Below are positions 50,837 through 59,362 of a stretch of DNA of 64,000 bases, piece after piece. The first letter of the stretch is position 1. Each line of letters opens with the position of its first letter. Location of the stretch: contig NZ_JACMYO010000018.1 in NCBI RefSeq assembly GCF_020889685.1, positions 1 to 64,000 of the forward strand, written 5' to 3'. The stretch is from Bradyrhizobium oropedii (GTDB taxonomy: Bacteria > Pseudomonadota > Alphaproteobacteria > Rhizobiales > Xanthobacteraceae). The position numbers and the translations under genes are program-made. The notes under the pieces were generated by a model that worked only from the letters and a program-made list of their open reading frames with translations, was not told where the DNA came from and made no database searches.

Positions 50837-51631
50837 CTAAGTGTCTGATTTGTCACACCCTGGTAGCGCATTCTGTGACGATCCACCGCCGCTTTCGTCC
50901 TTCAATGCGACCCCCGTGATCTGGCGTGCCAGGCCCTCGCGCACAAGCCAGGCGATTCTGAATGCGGCTTCCGCATAGCTCAGCCCGGCGCGGTGGATGT
51001 TGGAGATGCAGTTGCGGTCGGCATCGGTGAGGCCGATCCGCGGCGCGAAGGTGAGATAGGCACCAAGGCTGTCGGGCGCGGAAAGGCCGGGCCGTTCGCC
51101 GATCAGCATCACCAGTATGCGTGCGCCGATGATGGCGCCAATCTCATCGCCGAGCGCGACCCGCGCACCCGACGCGACGACGACCGGGCCGGCGTCGATC
51201 TTGTCGGCCGCAAGCTGCGGCAGGAGATGCCGGATCAATTCGACGGCGTGCACATTGACCGCGGTCGGCGAAAGGCCGTCACCGATCACGATGGCGCAGG
51301 AGCAGGCGGTGATGCCGCTGCTCTCGAGCGACCGCCGCGATGCGGAGTCCAGCATGCGCCCGAGATCGGGCCGGCGCAGGTAGTCGCGCCGGCTGGGCGC
51401 CTGGCTCGATACCTCGCGCGGCGTGATGCCGAGGCCGGCAAGACCGGCCGCAATCCCGCCGACATCGAAAGCCGCGTGGACGGCGTCGCGGGCACGGGCA
51501 TGGTCGAGCGCGAAGGAAAGCAGCGCATCGGTCGGCAGGCTGGCCCCGGAACGGCCGAGACCGACGCGCGCCGGCGTGAGGTCGCGCAAATCGGGAAGCG
51601 AAGGGGGCGATGGCACCGGCGGTGTCGTCAT
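50837..51631 (-). CDS. eutC: Ethanolamine ammonia-lyase small subunit
   Basis: A 264-residue EutC, the small subunit of adenosylcobalamin-dependent ethanolamine ammonia-lyase, which cleaves ethanolamine to acetaldehyde and ammonia. The block [20 protein letters not shown] at the start, [17 protein letters not shown] in the middle and [24 protein letters not shown] are conserved. The ATG at 51631 lies 4 bases after the hpnP stop, so the two genes are on one transcript. The partner eutB lies upstream of hpnP, which interrupts the usual eutB-eutC order. Confidence 0.93.
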   Translation of the reverse strand: MTTPPVPSPPSLPDLRDLTPARVGLGRSGASLPTDALLSFALDHARARDAVHAAFDVGGIAAGLAGLGITPREVSSQAPSRRDYLRRPDLGRMLDSASRRSLESSGITACSCAIVIGDGLSPTAVNVHAVELIRHLLPQLAADKIDAGPVVVASGARVALGDEIGAIIGARILVMLIGERPGLSAPDSLGAYLTFAPRIGLTDADRNCISNIHRAGLSYAEAAFRIAWLVREGLARQITGVALKDESGGGSSQNALPGCDKSDT

Positions 51632-51635
51632 GCTG

Positions 51636-53222
51636 TTATTCGGCGGGAACGGAAGCCTCGCGCAGCCGGATCGAGTAGTTCGAGGCGTTCTGCCGGCCGC
51701 TGGAGGCTGCACGCGCAAACGTGATCAAATGATGCGCAACCAGCGTCGCCGAGATCAACCCCTCGATGTCGCCGCGCTTGAGCCGACCCAGCGCAAACTT
51801 CCAGAATACGCGCCTGTAGTCGCCGAGCACGCCGACCTTCCAGAAGATGTTGCGCAGCATGATCAGGCCGCGCCGGATGTTGGCCCAGCTCTTCATCTCC
51901 GGGCTGACCGGCACCTTGATGCGATTGGCATAGGTGTAGTTGCATTGATGCAGATAGCGCTCGAACAGCCTTTTCGGCTCGTAAGCAATTTCCATGCATT
52001 TGCGCCAGGAACTGACCACGTCCTCATAGGGCAGCAGGAACTCGACGTTGGAGTCGCGGCCCTCGTCATCGACCAGCCGCCCCGCCTTTTCGAGCCGATC
52101 CCACAGCGGCGTCTTCGGCAGCGCTTGCAGCAGGTTGATGGTGAGGAGCGGAATCCGGGACTCCTCGACAAAGGAGAGCAGCGCGTCGCCGGTCTGGGGC
52201 TTGTCGGTATCGAGCCCCATGATGATGCCGGAGACGACCTCCATACCGAACGAATTGATGGTGCGCACGCCCTCCAGGATCGGAACCATCATGTTCTGAT
52301 CCTTGTGCATGGCCTTCAGCGCGTCCGGATCGGGCGTTTCGATGCCGACGAAAATCGTCACGAAGAACGCTTCGCGCATCTTCTCCAGTATCTCGGGGCG
52401 CTTGGCGATGTTGAGCGTCGCCTCGCAGGCGAGACGCGTGACATAGCCGGTCCGCTTCTGCCATTCGATCAGATGCGGCAGTAGCTCGCTCGCAGCCTTG
52501 CGGTTGCCGATGAAATTGTCGTCGACAAAGTAAACGGTATCGGTCGCCCCGCATGCGCGCAGCTTGTCGAGCTCGGCGATGATCTGCTGCGGCGACTTCA
52601 GGCGCGGATTGCGGCCATAGAGCCCGGGGATGTCGCAGAACTCGCACTGATAGGGACAGCCCGAGGAGAACTGGATGCTGCCGAGAAAATACTTTTTGGT
52701 TTCGGCGAGTTCATACGCCGGCAGCGGGAAGTCCGTCATCGGCAGGCGGTCGATGGTCTTCAGCATCACCTGCTGGTCGGGACGACTGGTGTCCTCCGCC
52801 AGACGCTTGATCAGCTCGTTGGTCGCATCGCCGAGCTCGCCGACATGAAGGTAGTCGAATGACGGATAGTAGTCGGGACAGGCGCTGACCGACGGGCCGC
52901 CGATCGCGACCACCAGGTCATGGTCATGTGCGCGGCGGCAGATATCGTTCATCTGCTGGCGCTGGATGTGCATGCCGCTGACGAACACGGCTTCCGCCCA
53001 CTCGAAATCCTCCACTGTAGCCGGACGCAGGTTCTCGTCGACGAAACGGACCTGCCAGTTCTCGGGAAGGTATGCGGCAATCAGCAGCAGGCCCTGCGGC
53101 GGCATGAACGCCTTGACGCCGTCGGTCAGGGGATAGGAGTGCTCGAAGGTCCCAAACGACGACGTATAGCGCGGAAAGACGCAGAGGATACGCCGTGCTG
53201 TCTTTATGCCCTCAGCTCTCAT
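51636..53222 (-). CDS. hpnP: Hopanoid C-2 methylase HpnP (B12-binding radical SAM)
   Basis: A 528-residue class-B radical-SAM methylase. The N-terminal cobalamin-binding part includes [38 protein letters not shown] and [19 protein letters not shown]. The radical-SAM cluster is [15 protein letters not shown] (Cys-x3-Cys-x2-Cys). HpnP methylates hopanoids at C-2, giving 2-methylhopanoids; HpnJ and HpnR are related enzymes, and the N-terminal sequence fits HpnP best from memory. The ATG at 53222 is preferred over one 24 bases earlier. It lies between eutB and eutC, 128 and 4 bases from them. In R. palustris the gene is controlled by the EcfG stress sigma factor; I see no such promoter here. Confidence 0.82.
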   Translation of the reverse strand: MRAEGIKTARRILCVFPRYTSSFGTFEHSYPLTDGVKAFMPPQGLLLIAAYLPENWQVRFVDENLRPATVEDFEWAEAVFVSGMHIQRQQMNDICRRAHDHDLVVAIGGPSVSACPDYYPSFDYLHVGELGDATNELIKRLAEDTSRPDQQVMLKTIDRLPMTDFPLPAYELAETKKYFLGSIQFSSGCPYQCEFCDIPGLYGRNPRLKSPQQIIAELDKLRACGATDTVYFVDDNFIGNRKAASELLPHLIEWQKRTGYVTRLACEATLNIAKRPEILEKMREAFFVTIFVGIETPDPDALKAMHKDQNMMVPILEGVRTINSFGMEVVSGIIMGLDTDKPQTGDALLSFVEESRIPLLTINLLQALPKTPLWDRLEKAGRLVDDEGRDSNVEFLLPYEDVVSSWRKCMEIAYEPKRLFERYLHQCNYTYANRIKVPVSPEMKSWANIRRGLIMLRNIFWKVGVLGDYRRVFWKFALGRLKRGDIEGLISATLVAHHLITFARAASSGRQNASNYSIRLREASVPAE

Positions 53223-53350
53223 CAATCGACCCCGAAGCACCCGCAAATCTAACCATGGCGTGGAACGCTGGGCCAGAAATTCTTCAACATTGTGGCGCTT
53301 ACCAACGTCACAACGGTGAGATAGTTGCTCTGCAGAATTTTGCTATCCCG

Positions 53351-54733
53351 TCAGGTCAAGAGCCTGGCGGCGAGGTCGGGCAGCCGCCCCGCGTCGGCGA
53401 CAAGGCGGAAGTCCTGCCCGGCGAGGCCGACGCGCGACAGCCAATCGTCGAATTCAGGCGCCCGCTTCAGGCCGAACAGGTCGCGGACGTAGAGCGCATC
53501 GTGAAACGATGTCGACTGATAGTTCAGCATCACGTCATCGGCGCCCGGCACGCCCATGATGAAGTTCACGCCGGCGGCCGCAAGCAGCGTCAGGAGATTG
53601 TCCATGTCGTCCTGGTCGGCTTCGGCGTGGTTGGTGTAGCAGACGTCGATCCCGAGCGGCAGGCCGAGCAGCTTGCCGCAAAAATGATCCTCGAGCCCGG
53701 CGCGGATGATTTCCTTGCCGTCATAGAGGTATTCGGGACCGATGAAGCCGACCACGCTGTTGACGAGCAGCGGATCGAACGCGCGCGCCACCGCATAGGC
53801 CCGCGCCTCGCAGGTCTGCTGGTCGACCTGGTGGTGGGCGTTGGCCGACAGAGCCGAGCCCTGCCCGGTCTCGAAATACATCACATTGTCACCGACCGTG
53901 CCGCGGCGCAGCGACAGCCCGGCTTCGCGTGCCTCCCGCAGCAGCGAGAGATCGACACCGAAGCTGCGGTTGGCCGCCTCGGTGCCGGCGATCGACTGGA
54001 ACACGAGATCGACCGGCAGCCCCTGCCCGATCAGTCCGAGCGTCGTGGTGACGTGGGTGAGCACGCAGCTTTGCGTCGGAATCTCGAGTCGAGTGATGAT
54101 GTCGTCCAGCAGCCGCAACAGGGTGCCGATGACTTTCGGATCGTCGCTCGCCGGATTGATGCCGATGCAGGCATCGCCCGATCCCAGCAGCAGCCCGTCG
54201 AGGATCGAGGCGGTGATACCCTTGGGGTCGTCGAAGGGATGGTTGGGCTGCAGCCGCGTGCCCATGCGCCCGCGCAAGCCGATGGTGTTGCGGAAGCGGG
54301 TCGCTACCTCGCATTTCTTCGCGACCAGGATCAGATCCTGGTTGCGCATCAGCTTCGACACCGCGGCCACCATCTCCGGCGTGATGCCGCGCGAGATCTT
54401 CCTGATCGCTTCCCCGGTAGCGGCATCCGACAGCAGCCAGTCGCGGAAGCCGCCGACAGTGAGTGACGACACCGGCAGGAAGCCGGCAACGTCGTGGCTG
54501 TCGAGGATCAGGCGGGTGACTTCGTCGTCCTCATAGGGGATGACTGGCTCATCAAGAAATTGCTTGAGCGGAACGTCGGCCAGCGCCAGACGGGCGGCGA
54601 TCATTTGCTCCGCGCTGTCGGCCGCGACGCCGGCCAGGCGATCGCCGGAACGCGGCGGCGAGGCCTTCGCAAGCAGGATGCGCAGATCGTCGAATGCGTA
54701 ATTGGTGGCAGCGATGGTGTGACGATAGAGCAT
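53351..54733 (-). CDS. eutB: Ethanolamine ammonia-lyase large subunit
   Basis: A 460-residue EutB, the catalytic subunit with the adenosylcobalamin and substrate site. Conserved blocks are KISRGITPEMVAAVSKLMRNQDL, NTIGLRGRMGTRLQPNHP, VCYTNHAEADQDDMDNLLTL and NFIMGVPGADDVMLNYQSTSFHD. The ATG at 54733 precedes LYRHTIAATNYAFDDL. No eut microcompartment, permease or EutR gene is visible, so this is the short, cytosolic form of ethanolamine use. The following gene is hpnP, not eutC. Confidence 0.95.
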   Translation of the reverse strand: MLYRHTIAATNYAFDDLRILLAKASPPRSGDRLAGVAADSAEQMIAARLALADVPLKQFLDEPVIPYEDDEVTRLILDSHDVAGFLPVSSLTVGGFRDWLLSDAATGEAIRKISRGITPEMVAAVSKLMRNQDLILVAKKCEVATRFRNTIGLRGRMGTRLQPNHPFDDPKGITASILDGLLLGSGDACIGINPASDDPKVIGTLLRLLDDIITRLEIPTQSCVLTHVTTTLGLIGQGLPVDLVFQSIAGTEAANRSFGVDLSLLREAREAGLSLRRGTVGDNVMYFETGQGSALSANAHHQVDQQTCEARAYAVARAFDPLLVNSVVGFIGPEYLYDGKEIIRAGLEDHFCGKLLGLPLGIDVCYTNHAEADQDDMDNLLTLLAAAGVNFIMGVPGADDVMLNYQSTSFHDALYVRDLFGLKRAPEFDDWLSRVGLAGQDFRLVADAGRLPDLAARLLT

Positions 54734-55034
54734 GGGAATTCGCGTCGGGGCTGAGGCAGCGTAACGTAGCACCTCTTTGCGAAAGTCGTGCCATCAGCTT
54801 CGCGCCGTGCGCCGGGGGTGTTGATGAATGATGACGATGGCGGCTCGTCATTCGACAGCGCGGCAGGGCGCCGCGACCCCGGCGACTCGGAACGAGCCAT
54901 AAGGCATTGGGACTATTTAGGGATTTTAACGGCCGCGGCCTGCACAAAGCGCCCGCGTTAAGAAATTGTCCATGAAGATTTTGCATAAGCTTTAATTGGC
55001 CGAAGGTACTCCCCGGCCTCTTGGAGTGCCCTCA
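54734..55034. other. Divergent region between eutB and the chemoreceptor gene
   Basis: About 300 bases without a gene. A T-rich patch (aagattttgcataagctttaatt, about 54975) is consistent with a promoter for the plus-strand gene. Nothing else is recognisable. Confidence 0.45.
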
Positions 55035-56786
55035 ATGCCCGCCCCCGCCACATCCCCGATCTCCATGTCCCGGCCTCCAATGGCGTCCCGATTCTCGCTT
55101 GCTGCCAGGCTGTACTCGACGTTTGCGCTGATTGCGGCGCTGACGGCAGCCACCGCCTTCCTGTCCGACTACAACGCGCGGCGCAACGCCGAGCTGACCG
55201 AGGCCGTCGACCTCGCAAGCCGTGCCGCGCTCAATGTCGAGCGGGTCAACTCGCTGGTCTATGCCGTGGTGATGGAATCCCGCGGCATCTACATGTCGAC
55301 CGATCCGGCCGCGGTGAAGAAATACGGCGACGGGCTGCTGGCGTTCAACGAACGCATCCTCGGCGTGGTCAAGAACTGGGAAACCCTGGTGCAGGCCGAC
55401 GACGCTGCCCAGTTCGCGGTGTTCAAGAAGCGCATCGAGCAGTTCATCGAGTTCCGCAAGGAGCTGGTCCGCCGCGGCATCGAGATCGGCGCCGCTGCCG
55501 GGCGTGAGTGGGGTGACAACGACGCCAACCGCGACGTGCGCACCGCATTGAACAAGGATCTCGAGGCGCTTTCCAAGGTCTATGCCGAACGCAGCAAGCG
55601 ACTGGCGCGGCAGACCGACACCAACCGCACGATGGCGCTGGTGCTGACCGGGCTTGGTGCGGCCGCCCTGATCGTGGTGGTGCTCGGCGTCTTGATCATC
55701 GCCCGCTCGGTGGCCCGCCCGCTGTCGCAGATCACCGCGACCATCAAGCGCGTCGCCGACGGCGCCGACCATGTCGAAGTGCCGCATGTCGAGCGCGGCG
55801 ACGAGGTCGGCGCGCTCGCCCGCGCCATCAAGGTCTTCCAAGAGGCAATGGATCGCAATCGCAGCCTGAACGCGCAAGTCGTGCAGGATTCCGAGGCCCG
55901 CGACGCGCGCGGCCGGCACATCGAGAGCTTCGTCGACGCATTCCGTGGCGCCATTGGTGAGGTGCTCCGCGCGGTGCATGACAACGCTGCGACGATGCGT
56001 CAAACCGCGCAGACCATCGCGACCGTCGCGGCGGACGCCAGCGGCCGGGCGGTTGCTGCGGCAGGCGCGACCGAACAGGCCTCGAGCAACGTCTCCGCGG
56101 TGGCGGGCGCGGCCGAAGAACTCTCCGCCTCGCTCGAGGAGATCGGCCGCCAGGTCAAGCAGTCTTCCGGCGCGGTCGATCAGGCCGGTGCGCGCACCGA
56201 CCGGTCGATCAGCGAGATCGAGAGCCTTGCCGCCACCACCCAACGCATCGATGGCGTGCTGAACCTGATCCAGGCGATCGCCGAGCAGACCAACCTGCTC
56301 GCCCTCAACGCCACCATCGAAGCCGCCCGCGCCGGCGATGCCGGCCGTGGCTTCGCTGTCGTCGCGCACGAGGTCAAGGCGCTGGCCGGGCAGACCGCGA
56401 AGGCAACCGCAGAGATCAGCGAGAATGTCGGCCTGATCCAGGCTTCGACCCGCAACTCGGTGGCCGCCGTGCGCGAGATCGGCCAGGCCGTGCGCGAGAT
56501 CAACGACGTCACCGCCAACATCGCAAGCGCGATCGGCCAGCAGGATGCAGCCACGCGCGAAATCTCCGCCAACGCGCAGATGGCGGCCCAAGGCAATGAA
56601 ACCCTGGTCACAAACGTCGGCTCGCTCCGTGACGACATGGACCAGACCAGCAAGGCGGCGGAATCGGTGCTCGCGGCGTCGAACGATCTGACCGCAACCG
56701 CCGAGACGCTGTCGCGCGAGGTCGAGCAGTTCTTCCACAACCTGCGCAGCGACGCGGCCGACGGCCTGCGACCGACCGGAACCTGA
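55035..56786 (+). CDS. Methyl-accepting chemotaxis protein
   Basis: A 583-residue chemoreceptor. A first membrane segment (LYSTFALIAALTAATAFLSD) precedes a helical periplasmic sensor of about 160 residues (4HB type), and a second membrane segment (LVLTGLGAAALIVVVLGVLII) follows. A HAMP domain (RPLSQITATIKRVADGADHVEVP) and the signalling hairpin with EQTNLLALNATIEAARAGDAGRGFAVVAHEVKALA complete the family layout. It lacks a C-terminal CheR-binding pentapeptide. The ATG at 55035 is preferred to an upstream TTG because GGAG lies 8 bases before it. The ligand is unknown; ethanolamine is a tempting guess from the neighbouring eutB only. Confidence 0.93.
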   Translation: MPAPATSPISMSRPPMASRFSLAARLYSTFALIAALTAATAFLSDYNARRNAELTEAVDLASRAALNVERVNSLVYAVVMESRGIYMSTDPAAVKKYGDGLLAFNERILGVVKNWETLVQADDAAQFAVFKKRIEQFIEFRKELVRRGIEIGAAAGREWGDNDANRDVRTALNKDLEALSKVYAERSKRLARQTDTNRTMALVLTGLGAAALIVVVLGVLIIARSVARPLSQITATIKRVADGADHVEVPHVERGDEVGALARAIKVFQEAMDRNRSLNAQVVQDSEARDARGRHIESFVDAFRGAIGEVLRAVHDNAATMRQTAQTIATVAADASGRAVAAAGATEQASSNVSAVAGAAEELSASLEEIGRQVKQSSGAVDQAGARTDRSISEIESLAATTQRIDGVLNLIQAIAEQTNLLALNATIEAARAGDAGRGFAVVAHEVKALAGQTAKATAEISENVGLIQASTRNSVAAVREIGQAVREINDVTANIASAIGQQDAATREISANAQMAAQGNETLVTNVGSLRDDMDQTSKAAESVLAASNDLTATAETLSREVEQFFHNLRSDAADGLRPTGT

Positions 56787-56957
56787 ACGGATCACGCGCT
56801 GTGCCGAGGCTGCGCGACGGGTCTCGGCCAATCCAGATGGTTAAGACTCCCCCAACGCACGCGAATAAATTGCCTGCGCTTGAGGTCGCTTTTTTCAATT
56901 TGATGCCCCTATAGAAAGTCACAGAGCGCGGGGGCGCGGGGAAAGTGGAAGCGAGCA

Positions 56958-58460
56958 ATGAACGGGCTGTTGCCAAAGCCGAAGGCGGTGCCGACCAAAC
57001 GGCTGTTCGCACTCGGGATCGGTTTCGTCTTGTGCTTTTCGGCAATCTGCGCGTCCATTCTCTGGGAGATGGCCGGCAAGGACTACCAGCATGCCAAGGA
57101 AGGCGCGACCAACCTCGTCGCCTCCATCGCCAGCGAGATCGACCGCAACATCGAGCTCTATGACCTCTCGCTCCAGGCGGTCGCCGACGGCGTCAAGCTG
57201 CCGGAACTCGGCAAGATCAGCCCGGAGCTTCGCCAGGTCGTGCTGTTCGATCGTGCCGCCACCGCCAAGGATCTCGGCTCGATCCTCGTGCTGAGTGCGG
57301 CGGGAGATGTCACGCTCGATTCCCGGACATTGACGCCGCGGAGCGCGAATTACGCCGATCGGGACTTCTTCCAGGTGCACCAGAAGCGAGCGGACAGCGG
57401 ACTGTTCATCAGTCCTCCCTGGGTTACTTCAGACGGCGAGTATCTGATCAGCCTGAGCCGTCGCATCAGCAATAACGATGGATCCTTTGCCGGCGTGGTC
57501 GCGGGCAGCATGCGGCTCAGCTATTTCCACAATCTGTTTCGCAAGCTGAACTTCGGCGCCAGCGACAGCATGGCGCTGTTCAACACCGATGGCGTCATGC
57601 TGATGCGAGCCCCGTTCGAGATCAGCAAGATCGGGCAAAGCATCAGGGACTCCCAGGTCTTCAAGCAGTTCCCGGCCCGGCAATCCGGCTCCTACATGAC
57701 GAAGTCGCTCGTCGATCATGTCAGCCGGCTGTATGTCTTTCAGGCGGTCGGGCACCACCCCCTGATCATCGCCGAAGGTCTCGCGCTCGACGGCATCTAT
57801 GCCGACTGGTGGCAACAGCTTTGGCTGATCGGCAGCGTGGTGGCTGCGCTCTGCGGCGTCTCGATCATCCTGATGTTCTACCTGCTGGCCGCTCTCAAAC
57901 GGCGGGCCGTCGCGGAAGGCCGGCTCGCACACCTTGCGAGCACCGATGCACTGACCGGCCTCGCCAACCGCCGCCGCCTCGACGATACCCTCGACGTCGA
58001 GTGGCGGCGCGGCATGCGCGCGAAGTCGCCGGTCTCGCTGCTGATGATCGACGTCGATCATTTCAAGACCTTTAACGACACGTACGGACATCAGGCCGGC
58101 GACGCCGTGCTCACCACCGTGGGCCAGTGCATCGCAACCAGCACCAAGCGCGTAACCGATCTCGGGGCGCGCTATGGCGGCGAGGAATTTTCGGTGTTGC
58201 TGCCCGGCATCGGCAAGGCAGGCGCATTGGAAGTCGCCGAGCAGATACGTGCGAAGCTGACGGCTGCGCGTGAATCCGAGCATGAGCTGCCGACCGTCAG
58301 CATCGGGGTGTCCTGCCTCGTCCCGGACCACGAGCGCACGTCGCGCGATCTGCTCAAGGCCGCAGACCTTGCGCTCTATCAGGCCAAGGCTGAAGGCCGC
58401 GACCGCGTCGTCGTCAGCCCGATTGGTTGGGACAAATCGGGCAAACGGCACGTCGCCTGA
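56958..58460 (+). CDS. Membrane-bound diguanylate cyclase with dCache-like sensor
   Basis: A 500-residue GGDEF protein. An N-terminal membrane helix (LFALGIGFVLCFSAICASILW) and a second (LWLIGSVVAALCGVSIILMFYLLAAL) flank a periplasmic sensor of the PDC/dCache type (DRDFFQVHQKRADSGLFISPPW). The cytoplasmic cyclase domain has ASTDALTGLANRR, DVDHFKTFNDTYGHQAGDAVL and the active-site YGGEEF near residue 406. The signature is intact, so it should make c-di-GMP. No I-site RxxD is evident at the expected position. It follows the chemoreceptor by 171 bases and may form a sensing unit with it. Confidence 0.92.
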   Translation: MNGLLPKPKAVPTKRLFALGIGFVLCFSAICASILWEMAGKDYQHAKEGATNLVASIASEIDRNIELYDLSLQAVADGVKLPELGKISPELRQVVLFDRAATAKDLGSILVLSAAGDVTLDSRTLTPRSANYADRDFFQVHQKRADSGLFISPPWVTSDGEYLISLSRRISNNDGSFAGVVAGSMRLSYFHNLFRKLNFGASDSMALFNTDGVMLMRAPFEISKIGQSIRDSQVFKQFPARQSGSYMTKSLVDHVSRLYVFQAVGHHPLIIAEGLALDGIYADWWQQLWLIGSVVAALCGVSIILMFYLLAALKRRAVAEGRLAHLASTDALTGLANRRRLDDTLDVEWRRGMRAKSPVSLLMIDVDHFKTFNDTYGHQAGDAVLTTVGQCIATSTKRVTDLGARYGGEEFSVLLPGIGKAGALEVAEQIRAKLTAARESEHELPTVSIGVSCLVPDHERTSRDLLKAADLALYQAKAEGRDRVVVSPIGWDKSGKRHVA

Positions 58461-58483
58461 TCGAGGTTCTCACCTCGCTCCGC

Positions 58484-59362
58484 TCACTCCACCGGCAGCA
58501 CATCGACGGCGACGCTGAGCTTCTGCTTGCGCGCGCCGACGATGACGCCGTCGACCGGCGAGACGTCGGCGAAGTCGCGGCCGACAGCGAGAATGATGTG
58601 GTCGTTGGCGACCATGAGATCATTGGTCGGATCGAACCCGACCCAGCCGAGCTCGCTGCCGCACCAGACCGACACCCAGGCATGCGTCGCGTCGGCGCCT
58701 TGCAGCCGCGGCTGGCCTGGCGGCGGAATGGTGCGCAAATAGCCGCTGACATAGGCCGCGGGCAGGCCGAGGCCGCGCAGGCCGGCGATCATCACATGGG
58801 CGAAGTCCTGACAGACGCCGTGGCGTTTCTCGAACACGTCGCGAAGCGGCGTCGAGATCACGGTCGCCTTGGGATCGTATTTGAAATCACCGCGGATGCG
58901 GCGCATCAGATCGGCTGCTCCCGTGAGGATTCCGCCGCCCGGCGAAAAGCTCGCCGATGCGTAGGCCGTCACCGGCCGCAGCACCGGCACCAGCGCACTG
59001 GCAAAGACGTAGCCAACCGGCGAAGCCGCATCGAGGCTCAACGCCTCGAAAGCATCATCGCGCACGTTCTCCCACGACGGGCTGGCGGCGTCACGCGCCG
59101 GCGGCTGCCGCGCCACGGAGACCCGCGAGCGGGAATCGATGCGGAGACTGCGATGCGCGGTCTCGATCAGGACGCTTTCGGTCAGCGTGCCGAAGAAATC
59201 GCGCCGCGCGGTGCGCTCGGCGGGCCTGGGGCGGATCTCGACCGAATGCGAGATCAATTGTTGTCCGTCGCCAGTGATCGGCTCCAGCCGCAGCGAGCAA
59301 CGCGCGAAGCTGACCTGGGTCTCGTAGCTGTAGGTCGTGACGTGACGGATGTCGTAGATCAC
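58484..59362 (-). CDS. Transglutaminase-like peptidase-fold protein
   Basis: A 292-residue member of the bacterial transglutaminase-like family. The catalytic triad is visible as Cys in RHGVCQDFAHVM, His in DATHAWVSVW and Asp in FDPTNDL. The N-terminal Bact_transglu_N domain starts IYDIRHVTTYSYE. The start is GTG at 59362, overlapping the previous stop as GTGA, so it is coupled to the ATP-grasp/alpha-E gene. It is the third gene of a conserved DUF2126 / ATP-grasp-alpha-E / transglutaminase cluster thought to make or modify peptides. Confidence 0.9.
   Translation of the reverse strand: MIYDIRHVTTYSYETQVSFARCSLRLEPITGDGQQLISHSVEIRPRPAERTARRDFFGTLTESVLIETAHRSLRIDSRSRVSVARQPPARDAASPSWENVRDDAFEALSLDAASPVGYVFASALVPVLRPVTAYASASFSPGGGILTGAADLMRRIRGDFKYDPKATVISTPLRDVFEKRHGVCQDFAHVMIAGLRGLGLPAAYVSGYLRTIPPPGQPRLQGADATHAWVSVWCGSELGWVGFDPTNDLMVANDHIILAVGRDFADVSPVDGVIVGARKQKLSVAVDVLPVE

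Noticed and set aside
53223..53350. Search for an EcfG (GGAAC-N16/17-CGTT) promoter for hpnP
   Set aside because: hpnP is EcfG-controlled in R. palustris, but I found no such element on the minus strand in the gap to eutB; the only GGAAC lies on the opposite strand.
55032..56831. A 599-codon minus-strand frame
   Set aside because: It is opposite the chemoreceptor gene and has no recognisable domain; high GC at third positions leaves the antisense frame open.
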